From the NCBI RefSeq assembly GCF_030285785.1, contig NZ_CP127247.1, forward strand, positions 3,247,501 to 3,311,500: DNA of 64,000 nt, given 5' to 3'. The notes below the pieces were generated by a model, which was given only the letters and a program-made list of their open reading frames with translations, was not told where the DNA came from and ran no database searches. Source of the DNA: Parasedimentitalea psychrophila. GTDB taxonomy: Bacteria; Pseudomonadota; Alphaproteobacteria; Rhodobacterales; Rhodobacteraceae. Position 1 is the first letter of the stretch. Every line of letters begins with the position of its first letter. This document shows, in pieces, positions 34,579 to 43,561 of the stretch. The position numbers and the translations under genes were made by a program.

Positions 34579-37578
34579 ATGACTGGCGCATCTCGGGTTG
34601 TGGCCGTTCTGGGCCCGACCAACACTGGCAAAACCCATTACGCAATTGAACGTATGCTGGGGCATCGCACAGGGGTGATCGGGCTGCCGCTGCGGCTGCT
34701 GGCACGTGAGGTCTATGACAAGATCGTCGCGATTCGCGGCCCCTCGGTGGTGGCATTGATCACCGGTGAGGAGCGCATCGTTCCCCCTCGTACCAAATAC
34801 TACGTCTGCACAGTCGAGGCGATGCCCGAGGGCATGGGCTGTGATTTCCTGGCGATTGATGAAATCCAGCTCTGCGCTGATCCCGAGCGCGGCCATGTCT
34901 TTACCAACCGGCTGTTGCGGGCGCGCGGGTTGCATGAGACCCTTTTTCTGGGCTCAGACACCATGCGCGGCCCCATTTCGGCGCTGGTGCCCGAGGCACA
35001 GTTCATCCACCGAGAGCGGCTGTCGCAGCTGGTCTATAGTGGCTCGAAAAAGATCAGCCGGATGCCGCCGCGCAGCGCTATTGTCGGCTTCTCGGTGGAT
35101 AATGTCTATGCAATCGCCGAGCTGATTCGCCGCCAAAAAGGCGGTGCTGCCGTGGTGATGGGGGCGCTGTCGCCGCGCACCCGCAATGCTCAGGTCGAGA
35201 TGTACCAGAATGGCGAGGTGGATTATCTGGTCGCCACCGACGCCATCGGCATGGGGCTGAACCTGGATATTGACCATGTGGCGTTTTCCTCGGTTAGCAA
35301 ATTCGACGGCCAGAGGATGCGGCCGCTGGAGCCAAATGAGCTGGCGCAGATCGCCGGTCGGGCCGGGCGCGGCATGAGCCATGGCAGCTTTGGGGTCACC
35401 GGTGATGCCCGGCCATTGGACGATCATGTTGCGGGCGCGATCATGGACCACCAGTTTGCACCGCTGAAAAAACTGAACTGGCGCTCTGCCGATCTGCAAT
35501 TTGGCACGCCAGAGGCGCTTATCCGCTCATTGGAGGTTAGCCCGGTAGGCGAACAGCTGACTAGGGCCCGCGAGGCCGATGACCTGCGCACCCTGAAAAT
35601 GCTGTCGCAGGATGCGCTGATCGCGGCGCGTACCCGCTCGGGGCCAAGCGTGAAATTGCTTTGGGATGTGTGCCGAATCCCTGATTTTCGGGGCGTTTCT
35701 CACGGTGAACATGCCAATCTGCTGGGGTTGATTTTTGACCATTTGGTTGAACGCAACGTGGTGCCGGACGATTGGATTGCGCGTCAGATAAAGTTGATTG
35801 ACCGCACCGACGGCAATATTGATACTTTGTCCAAGCGATTGGCCTTTATCCGGACGTGGACATATGTTTCGCAAAGGAAAGGCTGGCTTCGTGACGAAAG
35901 CCATTGGCGTGGGGTAACCCGCGCTGTAGAAGACCGACTGTCGGACGCATTGCACGAGCGTCTGACTCAGCGATTTGTGGATCGGCGCACATCCGTGCTT
36001 TTGCGCCGGCTCAAACAGAAGGAGGCCCTCTTGGCCGAAGTGAATGACAAAGGTGATGTGACCATCGAAGGCGAATTCGTTGGTCGGCTGGAAGGGTTCC
36101 GGTTTTCACCGGACAAAAGCGCGCAGGGGGCCGAGGCGAAAGCCTTGAAAACCGCCTCGATGCAGGCTTTGGCGCCGCAATTCCATTTGCGCGCAGACCG
36201 GTTCTACAATGCACCCGATACCGAGATTGATTTTACCGAACAGGGTGGATTGATGTGGGGCGAACATGCGGTTGGCAAATTGACTGCCGGCGCTGACGCT
36301 TTGACACCAACGATCACAGTGTTTGTGGATGACGCTGCCGGTGCGGAGGTCGCCCAAAAGGTTGAACGCCGCCTGCAGCATTTCATCAGTCGCAAGGTTG
36401 CCGCTCTGTTTGAGCCGCTGATCGCCTTGCAACAAGACGAAGCGCTGACCGGCCTGGCGCGGGGCTTTGCCTTTCGCATGGTCGAATCGTTGGGCATCCT
36501 GCCACGCGCGGATGTGGCCCAGGAGGTCAAGGATCTGGACCAGGACTCTCGCGGGGCCCTGCGCAAGCACGGCATTCGGTTTGGTCAGTTCACCATCTTC
36601 ATGCCGCTGCTGCTGAAACCGGCTCCGACGCGCCTGCGTCTGGTGCTGTGGTCGCTGGTGCAGGGTCTGCAGGAATTCCCCGAGGCGCCGCCTCCGGGTC
36701 TGGTGACTGTGCCTGCTGACGCCACTGCACCAAAGGGCTATGACACCATGTGTGGCTATCGCTCTGCTGGCACCCGGGCAATCCGCATCGATATGCTGGA
36801 ACGTCTGGCTGATATGCTGCGCGGCGAAGACAGCCGCGGTGGCTTTGAGGCCAAGCCGGACATGCTGTCGATTACCGGTATGACGCTGGAGCAGTTTGCC
36901 GATCTGATGAGCGGCCTGGGCTATAAGGCTGAAAAGGGCGAGCGGCTTAAGGTCAAGGCCTCTGCCGAGCCAAAACCCGACGCCGCCAAGGCACGCGGGT
37001 CTGACGATGCGGTCGCAGATGCTGCGGTTGAACCTGCTCCGGCAGATGAAACTGCCGCCACCGCCGAGGCGGCAGCCGAGGCCACCGCAAGCACCGAGGC
37101 GGCAGCCGAGGCCAACGAAAGTACCGAGGCACCAGCCGAGGCTACCGAAAACACTGCGGTCAGTGAAACTGAGAGCACCGAAACTGCGGCCACTGAAGCT
37201 GCAGATGTGACGGCAGATCCTGTTGCAGAAGACGCGGCAGTCGCTGCAGAACCTGCGCCTGAAATGGAACAGTTTGTGACCTTCACCTGGGGCCGCAATC
37301 GCCAGGCTGGTGGCCAACGGGGCCAACGTCGCGAGCAGGGCACAGAGGGCGGCGCCGGTCGGGGTGGCAAGCCTCAGGGTAAACCCCAGGGCAAGGGCCG
37401 TGGTGGTAAGCCGCAGGGCAAAAGTGGCGCTGGTAAAGCTGCTGGTGCTGCCAAAAAGGGTGGTCGTCCTCAGCAGGGCGCCAAGACCTTCTCATCGCGG
37501 CCCACCAGGCCGGAGAAGAAGATCGATCCCGACAACCCATTTGCAGCAGCGCTGATGGGGATGAAGCAGGGCAAGTGA
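34579..37578 (+). CDS. SUV3-like superfamily 2 RNA helicase with Ala/Glu-rich linker and Gly/Lys tail
   Basis: The helicase core has Walker A LGPTNTGKTHYAIERML near residues 10-26, a DEIQ box (FLAIDEIQLCAD) near 92, and motif VI-like QIAGRAGRGMSHG near 258, as in mitochondrial SUV3, which works with RNase in RNA turnover. After about residue 790 comes a low-complexity Ala/Glu/Thr segment with repeated STEAAAEA-type units, then EQFVTFTWGRNRQ and a basic Gly/Lys/Gln tail with repeated GKPQGK. The tail probably binds RNA. An S4-domain gene follows after 4 bases. Confidence 0.9.
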   Translation: MTGASRVVAVLGPTNTGKTHYAIERMLGHRTGVIGLPLRLLAREVYDKIVAIRGPSVVALITGEERIVPPRTKYYVCTVEAMPEGMGCDFLAIDEIQLCADPERGHVFTNRLLRARGLHETLFLGSDTMRGPISALVPEAQFIHRERLSQLVYSGSKKISRMPPRSAIVGFSVDNVYAIAELIRRQKGGAAVVMGALSPRTRNAQVEMYQNGEVDYLVATDAIGMGLNLDIDHVAFSSVSKFDGQRMRPLEPNELAQIAGRAGRGMSHGSFGVTGDARPLDDHVAGAIMDHQFAPLKKLNWRSADLQFGTPEALIRSLEVSPVGEQLTRAREADDLRTLKMLSQDALIAARTRSGPSVKLLWDVCRIPDFRGVSHGEHANLLGLIFDHLVERNVVPDDWIARQIKLIDRTDGNIDTLSKRLAFIRTWTYVSQRKGWLRDESHWRGVTRAVEDRLSDALHERLTQRFVDRRTSVLLRRLKQKEALLAEVNDKGDVTIEGEFVGRLEGFRFSPDKSAQGAEAKALKTASMQALAPQFHLRADRFYNAPDTEIDFTEQGGLMWGEHAVGKLTAGADALTPTITVFVDDAAGAEVAQKVERRLQHFISRKVAALFEPLIALQQDEALTGLARGFAFRMVESLGILPRADVAQEVKDLDQDSRGALRKHGIRFGQFTIFMPLLLKPAPTRLRLVLWSLVQGLQEFPEAPPPGLVTVPADATAPKGYDTMCGYRSAGTRAIRIDMLERLADMLRGEDSRGGFEAKPDMLSITGMTLEQFADLMSGLGYKAEKGERLKVKASAEPKPDAAKARGSDDAVADAAVEPAPADETAATAEAAAEATASTEAAAEANESTEAPAEATENTAVSETESTETAATEAADVTADPVAEDAAVAAEPAPEMEQFVTFTWGRNRQAGGQRGQRREQGTEGGAGRGGKPQGKPQGKGRGGKPQGKSGAGKAAGAAKKGGRPQQGAKTFSSRPTRPEKKIDPDNPFAAALMGMKQGK

Positions 37579-37582
37579 TCTG

Positions 37583-37957
37583 ATGTCGGAACCGGCGGGC
37601 AGGATTCGAATTGACAAATGGTTGTGGCAGGCGCGGTTCTACAAGAGCCGCAGCCTGTCGGCCAAACAGGTCACTGCGGGTCATGTCCGCCTTAACGGCA
37701 ACAGGGTTCAGAAACCGGCTCAAATGGTGACCCCGGGGGATGTTTTGACCTTTCCCCAGGGTCGGCAGGTCCGGGTCGTGCGCATTGAGGCAATCGGCAG
37801 TCGGCGTGGACCGGCCCCCGAGGCGCAGGCGCTGTACTTTGATATGAGCGAAACGCAGGACGATGTTCCGCCTAATCCTCGGTTTGAAGGAAAAGGCCGT
37901 CCTGGCAAGAAGGAACGCCGTGAGCTTGACCTTAGCAGGCGCCGGGACGTGTATTGA
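37583..37957 (+). CDS. S4-domain RNA-binding protein, Hsp15-like
   Basis: The 124-residue protein opens with the S4 domain: RIDKWLWQARFYKSRSLSAK followed by GHVRLNGNRVQKPAQMVTPGDVL, the pattern of Hsp15/HslR, which binds stalled 50S subunits carrying peptidyl-tRNA. The C-terminal tail is strongly basic (GKGRPGKKERR). Coupled to the SUV3-like helicase gene, which suggests a shared RNA or ribosome task. Confidence 0.88.
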   Translation: MSEPAGRIRIDKWLWQARFYKSRSLSAKQVTAGHVRLNGNRVQKPAQMVTPGDVLTFPQGRQVRVVRIEAIGSRRGPAPEAQALYFDMSETQDDVPPNPRFEGKGRPGKKERRELDLSRRRDVY

Positions 37958-38019
37958 CACCTTGAAGTAGCGCTGGCTCTGATTTAGCTAGGCGGCATGA
38001 TACAAACTGGACCTGGCCT

Positions 38020-38358
38020 ATGACCTACATCGTTACGGACAACTGCATTGCATGCAAATACACCGACTGCGTCGAGGTTTGCCCGGTAGACTGTTTCTAT
38101 GAAGGTGAGAACTTTCTGGTCATTCATCCCGATGAATGTATCGATTGCGGTGTTTGCGAGCCGGAATGCCCGGCAGACGCAATCCGCCCGGATACTGAGC
38201 CAGACATGGACAAATGGGTTGAGTTCAACCGTAAATATGCTGAACTTTGGCCGGTGATCATCTCCAAAAAAGATCCGATGCCAAGTGCTGAGGAACGAGA
38301 CGGCGAAGCTGGCAAGCTGGAGAAATACTTCTCGGAAGCCCCGGGCGAGGGCGGCTAA
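38020..38358 (+). CDS. fdxA: 7Fe ferredoxin (3Fe-4S plus 4Fe-4S)
   Basis: The 112-residue ferredoxin begins [26 protein letters not shown]; the spacing of the first cysteines is that of a [3Fe-4S] site and the second set [16 protein letters not shown] supplies the [4Fe-4S] site. The long C-terminal extension is usual for FdxA of alphaproteobacteria. Electron partner unknown. It stands as a single gene 62 bases after the S4 gene. Confidence 0.93.
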   Translation: MTYIVTDNCIACKYTDCVEVCPVDCFYEGENFLVIHPDECIDCGVCEPECPADAIRPDTEPDMDKWVEFNRKYAELWPVIISKKDPMPSAEERDGEAGKLEKYFSEAPGEGG

Positions 38359-38683
38359 ACAGGCCAGTCCTGGCACCGGATGATTCGCGAACAGGGTCCG
38401 GGCACCGGCCGTTTTCTGCAATATTCAGGCAGATTGGGGAAATTTTCACTATCCTTTGACGTGGCTCGACTGTTGGAGCGGTGAATTTTGTGGTATACTA
38501 ATGCCACCAACATACTCACATACCGGTCCCCATTCCGATAGCGTGCCTTTTGGTGTGCTCATTCGGGTGGATTTACCTACCCTGATTCTCTGATATGGGA
38601 CGCATTCTGCGGCCAGTTGAGATGATGAGATGGTTTGACCGGTTTTTGGCCCTGAGGCCGATAGACAGCAAGGAACGACATGA
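38359..38683. other. Intergenic region upstream of carD
   Basis: This 325-base gap between fdxA and carD has no convincing open frame. It contains the likely carD promoter (38471-38499) and thus a leader of about 180 bases before the carD start, long for a housekeeping gene. No known riboswitch pattern is evident by eye. Confidence 0.5.
38471..38499 (+). promoter_or_regulatory. Probable extended -10 promoter of carD
   Basis: TGG-TATACT (TG at 38491-38492, hexamer 38494-38499) is an extended -10 element. The -35 region 17 bases upstream, TGTTGG (38471-38476), is weak. Confidence 0.45.
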
Positions 38684-39205
38684 ATGAGTAAATCGAAGAA
38701 GCTCGACTTCCGCCCGAACGAGTTTGTGGTCTACCCGGCCCATGGCGTTGGCCAGATCATCTCGGTCGAAGAGCAGGAAGTGGCCGGCTTTTCGCTGGAG
38801 CTGTTCGTGATCACCTTTGAAAAGGACAAGATGACGCTGCGGGTGCCGACCAATAAGGCCATCGAGGTGGGGATGCGGTCGCTCAGCTCACCCGATGTGA
38901 TCGCCCATGCGATGAAGACACTGAAGGGCAAGGCCAAGGTCAAGCGGGCCATGTGGTCGCGCCGCGCTCAGGAATATGAGCAGAAGATCAACTCGGGCGA
39001 TCTGATCGCTATTGCCGAAGTGGTCCGGGATCTTCACCGCACCGATGATCAGCGGGAGCAGAGCTATTCTGAGCGTCAGCTGTATGAAGCGGCGCTGGAG
39101 CGGTTGACCCGCGAAGTGGCTGCTGTGGCTGGTGGGGACGAGATCCTGGCCGCCAAGCAGGTTGGCGATGTGTTGGCGTCCCGCGCCCCCGCAGCCGCAG
39201 CCTGA
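38684..39205 (+). CDS. carD: CarD family transcription regulator
   Basis: CarD binds the RNA polymerase beta subunit and stabilises open complexes at promoters poor in a T at -7, in Rhodobacter as in mycobacteria. The N-terminal RNAP-interaction domain FVVYPAHGVGQIISVEEQEV and the helical DNA-binding domain with SRRAQEYEQKINSGDLIAIAEVVRDLHR are clear. AAGGAA precedes ATG 38684. A terminator follows. Confidence 0.93.
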   Translation: MSKSKKLDFRPNEFVVYPAHGVGQIISVEEQEVAGFSLELFVITFEKDKMTLRVPTNKAIEVGMRSLSSPDVIAHAMKTLKGKAKVKRAMWSRRAQEYEQKINSGDLIAIAEVVRDLHRTDDQREQSYSERQLYEAALERLTREVAAVAGGDEILAAKQVGDVLASRAPAAAA

Positions 39206-39229
39206 GCCAGCGGTTGAAAAAGACGATTG

Positions 39230-39258
39230 GGGCCGTGCCGTAGGGTGCGGCCCTTTTT
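39230..39258 (+). terminator. Rho-independent terminator of carD
   Basis: GGGCCG (39230-39235) pairs with CGGCCC (39248-39253) with extra inner pairs, then five Ts. Confidence 0.85.
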
Positions 39259-39311
39259 CTTGGGAGGTGACAATTTGGGAGGATTTGGCAGGGGAAGGTT
39301 TGGGAAGGGAA

Positions 39312-39376
39312 GGGGCGCTGCCCCCTCTTGGCCTACGGCCAATTCACCCCTGGGATATTTTTAGCCAGATGAAGCC
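39312..39376. repeat. Interspersed intergenic repeat, copy 2 (inverted relative to copy 1)
   Basis: The reverse complement of this 65-bp block matches 6385-6450 with one mismatch and one missing base. It lies between carD and convergent cobS, again at the 3' ends of two facing genes, like copy 1. Confidence 0.85.
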
Positions 39377-39392
39377 GGGCGGTGGGCTGAGG

Positions 39393-40142
39393 TTAGGTCG
39401 CCAGCAGGACCAGCAGCCCGGTGAGTTCGGCGATATTTTGTCCGGCGCCCAAGACATCGCCGGTTTGGCCACCTATTTTGGCGCGGGCGAGCAGGGCTAT
39501 GCCGAGGGTGGTCAGGCCCATGGCCACTGCGACAGGGACGGTCGTGATGCCGATTATCAATATCGAAATCAGCAGAGCCAGCCCCAGGCCAATGGAGCTG
39601 GCTGCCGCACTGGGGCGACCCACCGATTGCGACAGACCTGAATTGCGCGCATGGGGCAGTGCCACCATCAACAGCGGCATTACAGCCCGGCTGAGGATGG
39701 CCAGGGCCAGCACCGGCCAAAGCCCGGCTTGCGGGATAAGCGCCGCCAGCGCCAGCCAGCGCAGGCTGATGCTCAGCAATAGCGCCAGCACCCCGTAGGT
39801 GCCGATCTGGCTGTCTTTCATGATCTCGAGACGACGTTCCACAGTGAAGCCACCCCAGAAGCCGTCAGCTGTATCGGCAAGACCATCTTCGTGCATGGCT
39901 CCGGTCAGTATGATTTGCACCGTCACCAGCAGCCCGGCGGCGATTGTTGCGGGCAGGCCCAGCCATAGGGCCAGTGCCGCTGCGGCGCAGGCAGGCAGGG
40001 TGACCGCCGCACCAGCCAGTGGAAACGCCCAGGCCGCCTGCGCCTGGTGCTGAAACCAGTGCTTGGGCAGGCTGGGCAGTGGCAGCCGGGTCAGCAGGAT
40101 CAGGGCCAGGGCAATATCCCGGATGATGTCGTTTTTTCGCAT
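39393..40142 (-). CDS. cobS: Adenosylcobinamide-GDP ribazoletransferase (cobalamin synthase)
   Basis: CobS joins adenosylcobinamide-GDP with alpha-ribazole (phosphate) in the membrane as the last step of B12 assembly. The 249-residue protein has the signature HEDGLADTADGFWGG near residue 84 and about six hydrophobic helices. It is divergent from cobT, which makes the activated lower ligand. The 99-base gap between them shows no B12 riboswitch. Confidence 0.94.
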   Translation of the reverse strand: MRKNDIIRDIALALILLTRLPLPSLPKHWFQHQAQAAWAFPLAGAAVTLPACAAAALALWLGLPATIAAGLLVTVQIILTGAMHEDGLADTADGFWGGFTVERRLEIMKDSQIGTYGVLALLLSISLRWLALAALIPQAGLWPVLALAILSRAVMPLLMVALPHARNSGLSQSVGRPSAAASSIGLGLALLISILIIGITTVPVAVAMGLTTLGIALLARAKIGGQTGDVLGAGQNIAELTGLLVLLAT

Positions 40143-40241
40143 TTGCGGGCCTCTTGCAGGGCTTGCGGTATGGTTTGCAGCGGTTAAACAGTTGCTACCC
40201 GCTTTACCCGCGACGTCCCCTTTAATGCAACGAGGCTTTTT

Positions 40242-41258
40242 ATGCTGCCAGTGCTGACTGATCTAGATCACTTCCGTTCCCTGCTGTCTCAAGCGCCTGC
40301 TGTCGATCTTGGGGCGCTGGCCGCTGCTGAGCAGCGCAATGGTCAGTTGACCAAGCCGCCAGGCGCTCTGGCCCGGCTGGAACAGCTGGCGATTTGGTAC
40401 GGCGGTTGGCGCCAAACCGGGCGTCCGGTTATTGAAAGCCCGCAGGTGGTCATTTTTGCGGGCAATCATGGGGTTTGCGAGCAGGGCGTGTCGGCGTTTC
40501 CGCCAGAAGTCACTGCTCAGATGGTGGGAAATTTTGAACATGGCGGGGCGGCGATCAATCAGCTTGCTGCTCTGGCCGGGGCGCGGTTGGATGTCCAGGC
40601 CCTGTGCTTGGATCACCCCACCAAGGATTTCACCCAAGGGGCCGCGCTGGATGAGGCCGGCCTGATGGCGGCGCTGCAGGCAGGCTGGGGCTCGGTGGAT
40701 CCGGCCTCGGATTTGCTGGTTGTTGGGGAAATGGGCATTGGCAATACCACCTCGGCTGCGGCTTTGGCGCATGCGTTGTTTGGCGGTGAGGCTGCGGATT
40801 GGACCGGACGGGGGACTGGCGTCGATGATGCCGGGCTGGAAAACAAGACCCGTGTGGTGCGCGAGGGCGTGGCTCTGCATCAATCGGCTATCCAAGACGG
40901 GTTGGATGCATTGAGATGTCTCGGCGGACGGGAGATTGTTGCGATGGCCGGGGCAATCGCCGCGGCGCGGATGTTGCGTATTCCGGTTATTCTCGACGGT
41001 TTCATCTGTTGCGCGGCGGCGGCCTGCCTGGCGCAGACTGCTGACGGGGCATTGGATCATTGCATTGCAGGTCACCAAAGCGCTGAAAACGCGCATGCAG
41101 CATTGTTGGCCAAGCTTGGAAAAGAGCCACTGTTGTCGCTGGGGCTGCGCCTGGGCGAAGGATCGGGCGCGGCATTGGCCATTCAGATTCTGAAGGGGGC
41201 GGTTGTTTGCCATAGTGGTATGGCAACATTCGCCGAGGCTGGCGTCAGTGACGGTTAG
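40242..41258 (+). CDS. cobT: Nicotinate-nucleotide-dimethylbenzimidazole phosphoribosyltransferase
   Basis: CobT makes alpha-ribazole phosphate, the lower ligand of B12. Motifs are [13 protein letters not shown] near residue 38, FAGNHGV near 73, [14 protein letters not shown] near 161, and [14 protein letters not shown] near 306 with the catalytic Glu. Length 338 is standard. A facing hairpin at 41291 ends the gene. Confidence 0.95.
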   Translation: MLPVLTDLDHFRSLLSQAPAVDLGALAAAEQRNGQLTKPPGALARLEQLAIWYGGWRQTGRPVIESPQVVIFAGNHGVCEQGVSAFPPEVTAQMVGNFEHGGAAINQLAALAGARLDVQALCLDHPTKDFTQGAALDEAGLMAALQAGWGSVDPASDLLVVGEMGIGNTTSAAALAHALFGGEAADWTGRGTGVDDAGLENKTRVVREGVALHQSAIQDGLDALRCLGGREIVAMAGAIAAARMLRIPVILDGFICCAAAACLAQTADGALDHCIAGHQSAENAHAALLAKLGKEPLLSLGLRLGEGSGAALAIQILKGAVVCHSGMATFAEAGVSDG

Positions 41259-41290
41259 ATCCTGACACCGGATTTCGGACCAAAAAGCCA

Positions 41291-41319
41291 AAAATCAGGC
41301 GGCATTTACGCCTGATTTT
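41291..41319. terminator. Bidirectional hairpin between cobT and the Kef-type antiporter
   Basis: AAAATCAGGC (41291-41300) pairs with GCCTGATTTT (41310-41319). Each strand has a run of four T after the stem. The right arm lies inside the last codons of the convergent antiporter gene (stop at 41306-41308). Confidence 0.75.
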
Positions 41320-43183
41320 GATCCTTTTCCTCGTACAGTTCCAGCAGCGCCGTTTCCAAGTCTTTTTCCAACTCCCGGGCGCGGGCGATATAGGCTTTGT
41401 TCAGGCTGGAGGGCACTCCGGGTATCCAGTAATCGGCCAGATCGCGGACGGTCATCCGATCATGGGCATAAAAGGTCTGTTCTGCCCGGGCGGCCTCATA
41501 CTCGCTGAGACCGATGTTTTCCAAAACATAACGCCCGGCGCGCAGCGAGCTGTCGAATAATTCGCGGACGATGTCATTGGCGCCGGCCTTATATAGCTCG
41601 AACACATGGGTGCGGTCGTGGGCGCGGGCGATGATGTGCAGATCCGGTTGCATACGACGCACCTGGCGGACCATCTGAACGGTTTTCTTGGGGTCATCCA
41701 GCGCCACCACCAGTACCCGAGCCTTAGACAGGCCTGCAGCCTTGAGAAGTTCAGGGCGGGTGGGGTCGCCGAGGAAGCCTTTGACTCCATAGCGGCGCAT
41801 CAGTTGGATCGACTTCATATCATAGTCGAGCACCACGGTTTTAACACCGCTGGCCCGAACCAACCGGTTGACGATCTGACCAAAACGACCAATGCCAGCG
41901 ATGATAACCGGGCCTTCTTCATCGATTTCATCGGGTTCGAGTTCGGCTGCGGTGTCGCCAAGTCGTTTCGACAGCAGGTCGTAGGTGATGAAGAGCAACG
42001 GCGTGATCAGCATCGAGAGCGCCACGATCAACAGCAGTTTTTCAGTCAGGGCCGACGGGATGACGTCCAACTGGCGGGAAAACGACAGTAGCACAAAGCC
42101 AAATTCCCCGGCCTGAGCCAGCCCCAGGGTGAACAGCCAGCGATTGCGCCGCTTCAGACCAAAGGCACGGGCCACAAAATACAAGATGCTGCCTTTGGCC
42201 ACGATCACTAGTAGCGCAAGCCCTATCAAATCACCGGGATTGGACAAAAACAGCTGATAGTTGATGCCTGCGCCGACCGTGATAAAGAACAATCCCAGTA
42301 GCAGTCCTTTGAACGGGGTGAGATCGCTCTCCAGCTCGTGGCGGAATTCGGAGTTGGCCAGCACCACTCCGGCTAAGAACGCCCCAAGGGCAGGCGAAAG
42401 GCCCACCAATGTCATCAGAAAAGAGATGCCAACCACGATCAGCAAGGCCAGTGCGGTATACATTTCGCGCATATTGGCCGCGTGGATATAGCGGAAAACC
42501 GGACGGGTCAGGTAGATCCCTGCAAGCACAATCAGGGCAACCAGACCGATGGTGACCAAGGTGACGCCCCAGCCGGGCAGTCCATCCACCAGAGACAGAC
42601 GGCTGCCGTGTTCGGTGGCAACGCTGCTTGCCCGCTGAATGGAGCCATCATCGGACATCTGCAGAAGGTTCTTTGCCGCCAGAAGTGGCATGAAGGCCAG
42701 AATGGGAATGACTGCGATATCCTGAGTCAGCAATACCGAGAAGCTGGCGCGGCCGCCACCGGTCTGCATCAGGCCCTTCTCCGACAGGGTTTGCAGGACG
42801 ATGGCGGTTGATGACAGCGACAATGACAAGCCGATTGCCAATGATACCTGCCAGGGCTCACCGGCCACCATCGCCGCCCCCATCAGCGCCAGAGTGCTCA
42901 GGATTATTTGCAGGCCGCCCAGGCCGATCAGCTTGTGGCGCATGGCCCAAAGCGCCCGGGGCTCCAGTTCCAGCCCAATCAGGAACAGCATCATCACGAT
43001 GCCAAATTCAGCAAAATGCTGGAGGTCACGGGCTTCAGAGCCAACCAGCCCAAAAACCGGGCCGATCATGATGCCGGCCGCCAAATATCCCAACACGGAT
43101 CCCAACCCGAGCCGGGCAGCAATTGGAACCGCTATCACCGCGGCCGATAGATAGATCGTGGCTTGGTATAAAAAGGCTTCCAT
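41306..43183 (-). CDS. Monovalent cation:proton antiporter, CPA2/Kef type, with RCK domain
   Basis: The N-terminal two thirds is a CPA2 exchanger with about twelve helices and motifs such as GYLAAGIMIGP, GLELEPRALWAMR and ALGAFLAGVVLANSEFRHELESDL. The C-terminal third is a TrkA-N/RCK Rossmann domain (VIIAGIGRFGQIVNRLV, and VVLDYDMKSIQLMRRYG) near residue 410, so it is KefB/KefC-like: a ligand-gated K+ efflux system. I chose ATG 43183 since the frame upstream to 43303 lacks family features. No KefF/KefG partner is adjacent. Confidence 0.9.
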   Translation of the reverse strand: MEAFLYQATIYLSAAVIAVPIAARLGLGSVLGYLAAGIMIGPVFGLVGSEARDLQHFAEFGIVMMLFLIGLELEPRALWAMRHKLIGLGGLQIILSTLALMGAAMVAGEPWQVSLAIGLSLSLSSTAIVLQTLSEKGLMQTGGGRASFSVLLTQDIAVIPILAFMPLLAAKNLLQMSDDGSIQRASSVATEHGSRLSLVDGLPGWGVTLVTIGLVALIVLAGIYLTRPVFRYIHAANMREMYTALALLIVVGISFLMTLVGLSPALGAFLAGVVLANSEFRHELESDLTPFKGLLLGLFFITVGAGINYQLFLSNPGDLIGLALLVIVAKGSILYFVARAFGLKRRNRWLFTLGLAQAGEFGFVLLSFSRQLDVIPSALTEKLLLIVALSMLITPLLFITYDLLSKRLGDTAAELEPDEIDEEGPVIIAGIGRFGQIVNRLVRASGVKTVVLDYDMKSIQLMRRYGVKGFLGDPTRPELLKAAGLSKARVLVVALDDPKKTVQMVRQVRRMQPDLHIIARAHDRTHVFELYKAGANDIVRELFDSSLRAGRYVLENIGLSEYEAARAEQTFYAHDRMTVRDLADYWIPGVPSSLNKAYIARARELEKDLETALLELYEEKDQNQA

Positions 43184-43561
43184 ATTGTTGGTATCGCAAG
43201 GCGCAGTGGTCTTGGCAATGGGGTTGCCAAGACAGACCTCTCGATGGGGATGGTCCAATTGCAGTGGTGTTTTAGTGGATCCGTTAGGGTGCGGCGCTTG
43301 CAAACTTTGCCTCCCGCAGCCCTATGGGACTTGCCGAAATCATGCGAAGCTGGGGCGCAGAAGAGGCATTTTGCATCGTTTTGGTGCTGGCCGCAGACTG
43401 ATGTGTGTCCGGCAGCGGCGGTCGCGCCGGGGGATTTGATAAAAACAAGCAGCAAGATGATTTTTTCGCAGGCTACGCGGCGTAAAACTACCGCAATTAA
43501 GATCTGAAAAAGTTTGGTGTCTTAGAAATGACTACGAATCATTTTTATAACGGAAATTGCC
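43184..43561. other. Divergent intergenic region, antiporter versus PAS-domain protein
   Basis: A 378-base gap with no gene I can support; open frames on both strands here have no ribosome sites or family features. The last 110 bases are AT-rich, with AGATGATTTTTTCG and GAATCATTTTTATAACGG, and likely hold the promoter of the PAS gene. Confidence 0.45.

Noticed and set aside
40143-40241. B12 riboswitch between cobS and cobT
   Set aside because: The gap is only 99 bases and no B12-box-like sequence is seen.
43184-43561. Small open frames of 87-93 residues on both strands
   Set aside because: They overlap each other, lack ribosome sites and have no recognisable sequence features.
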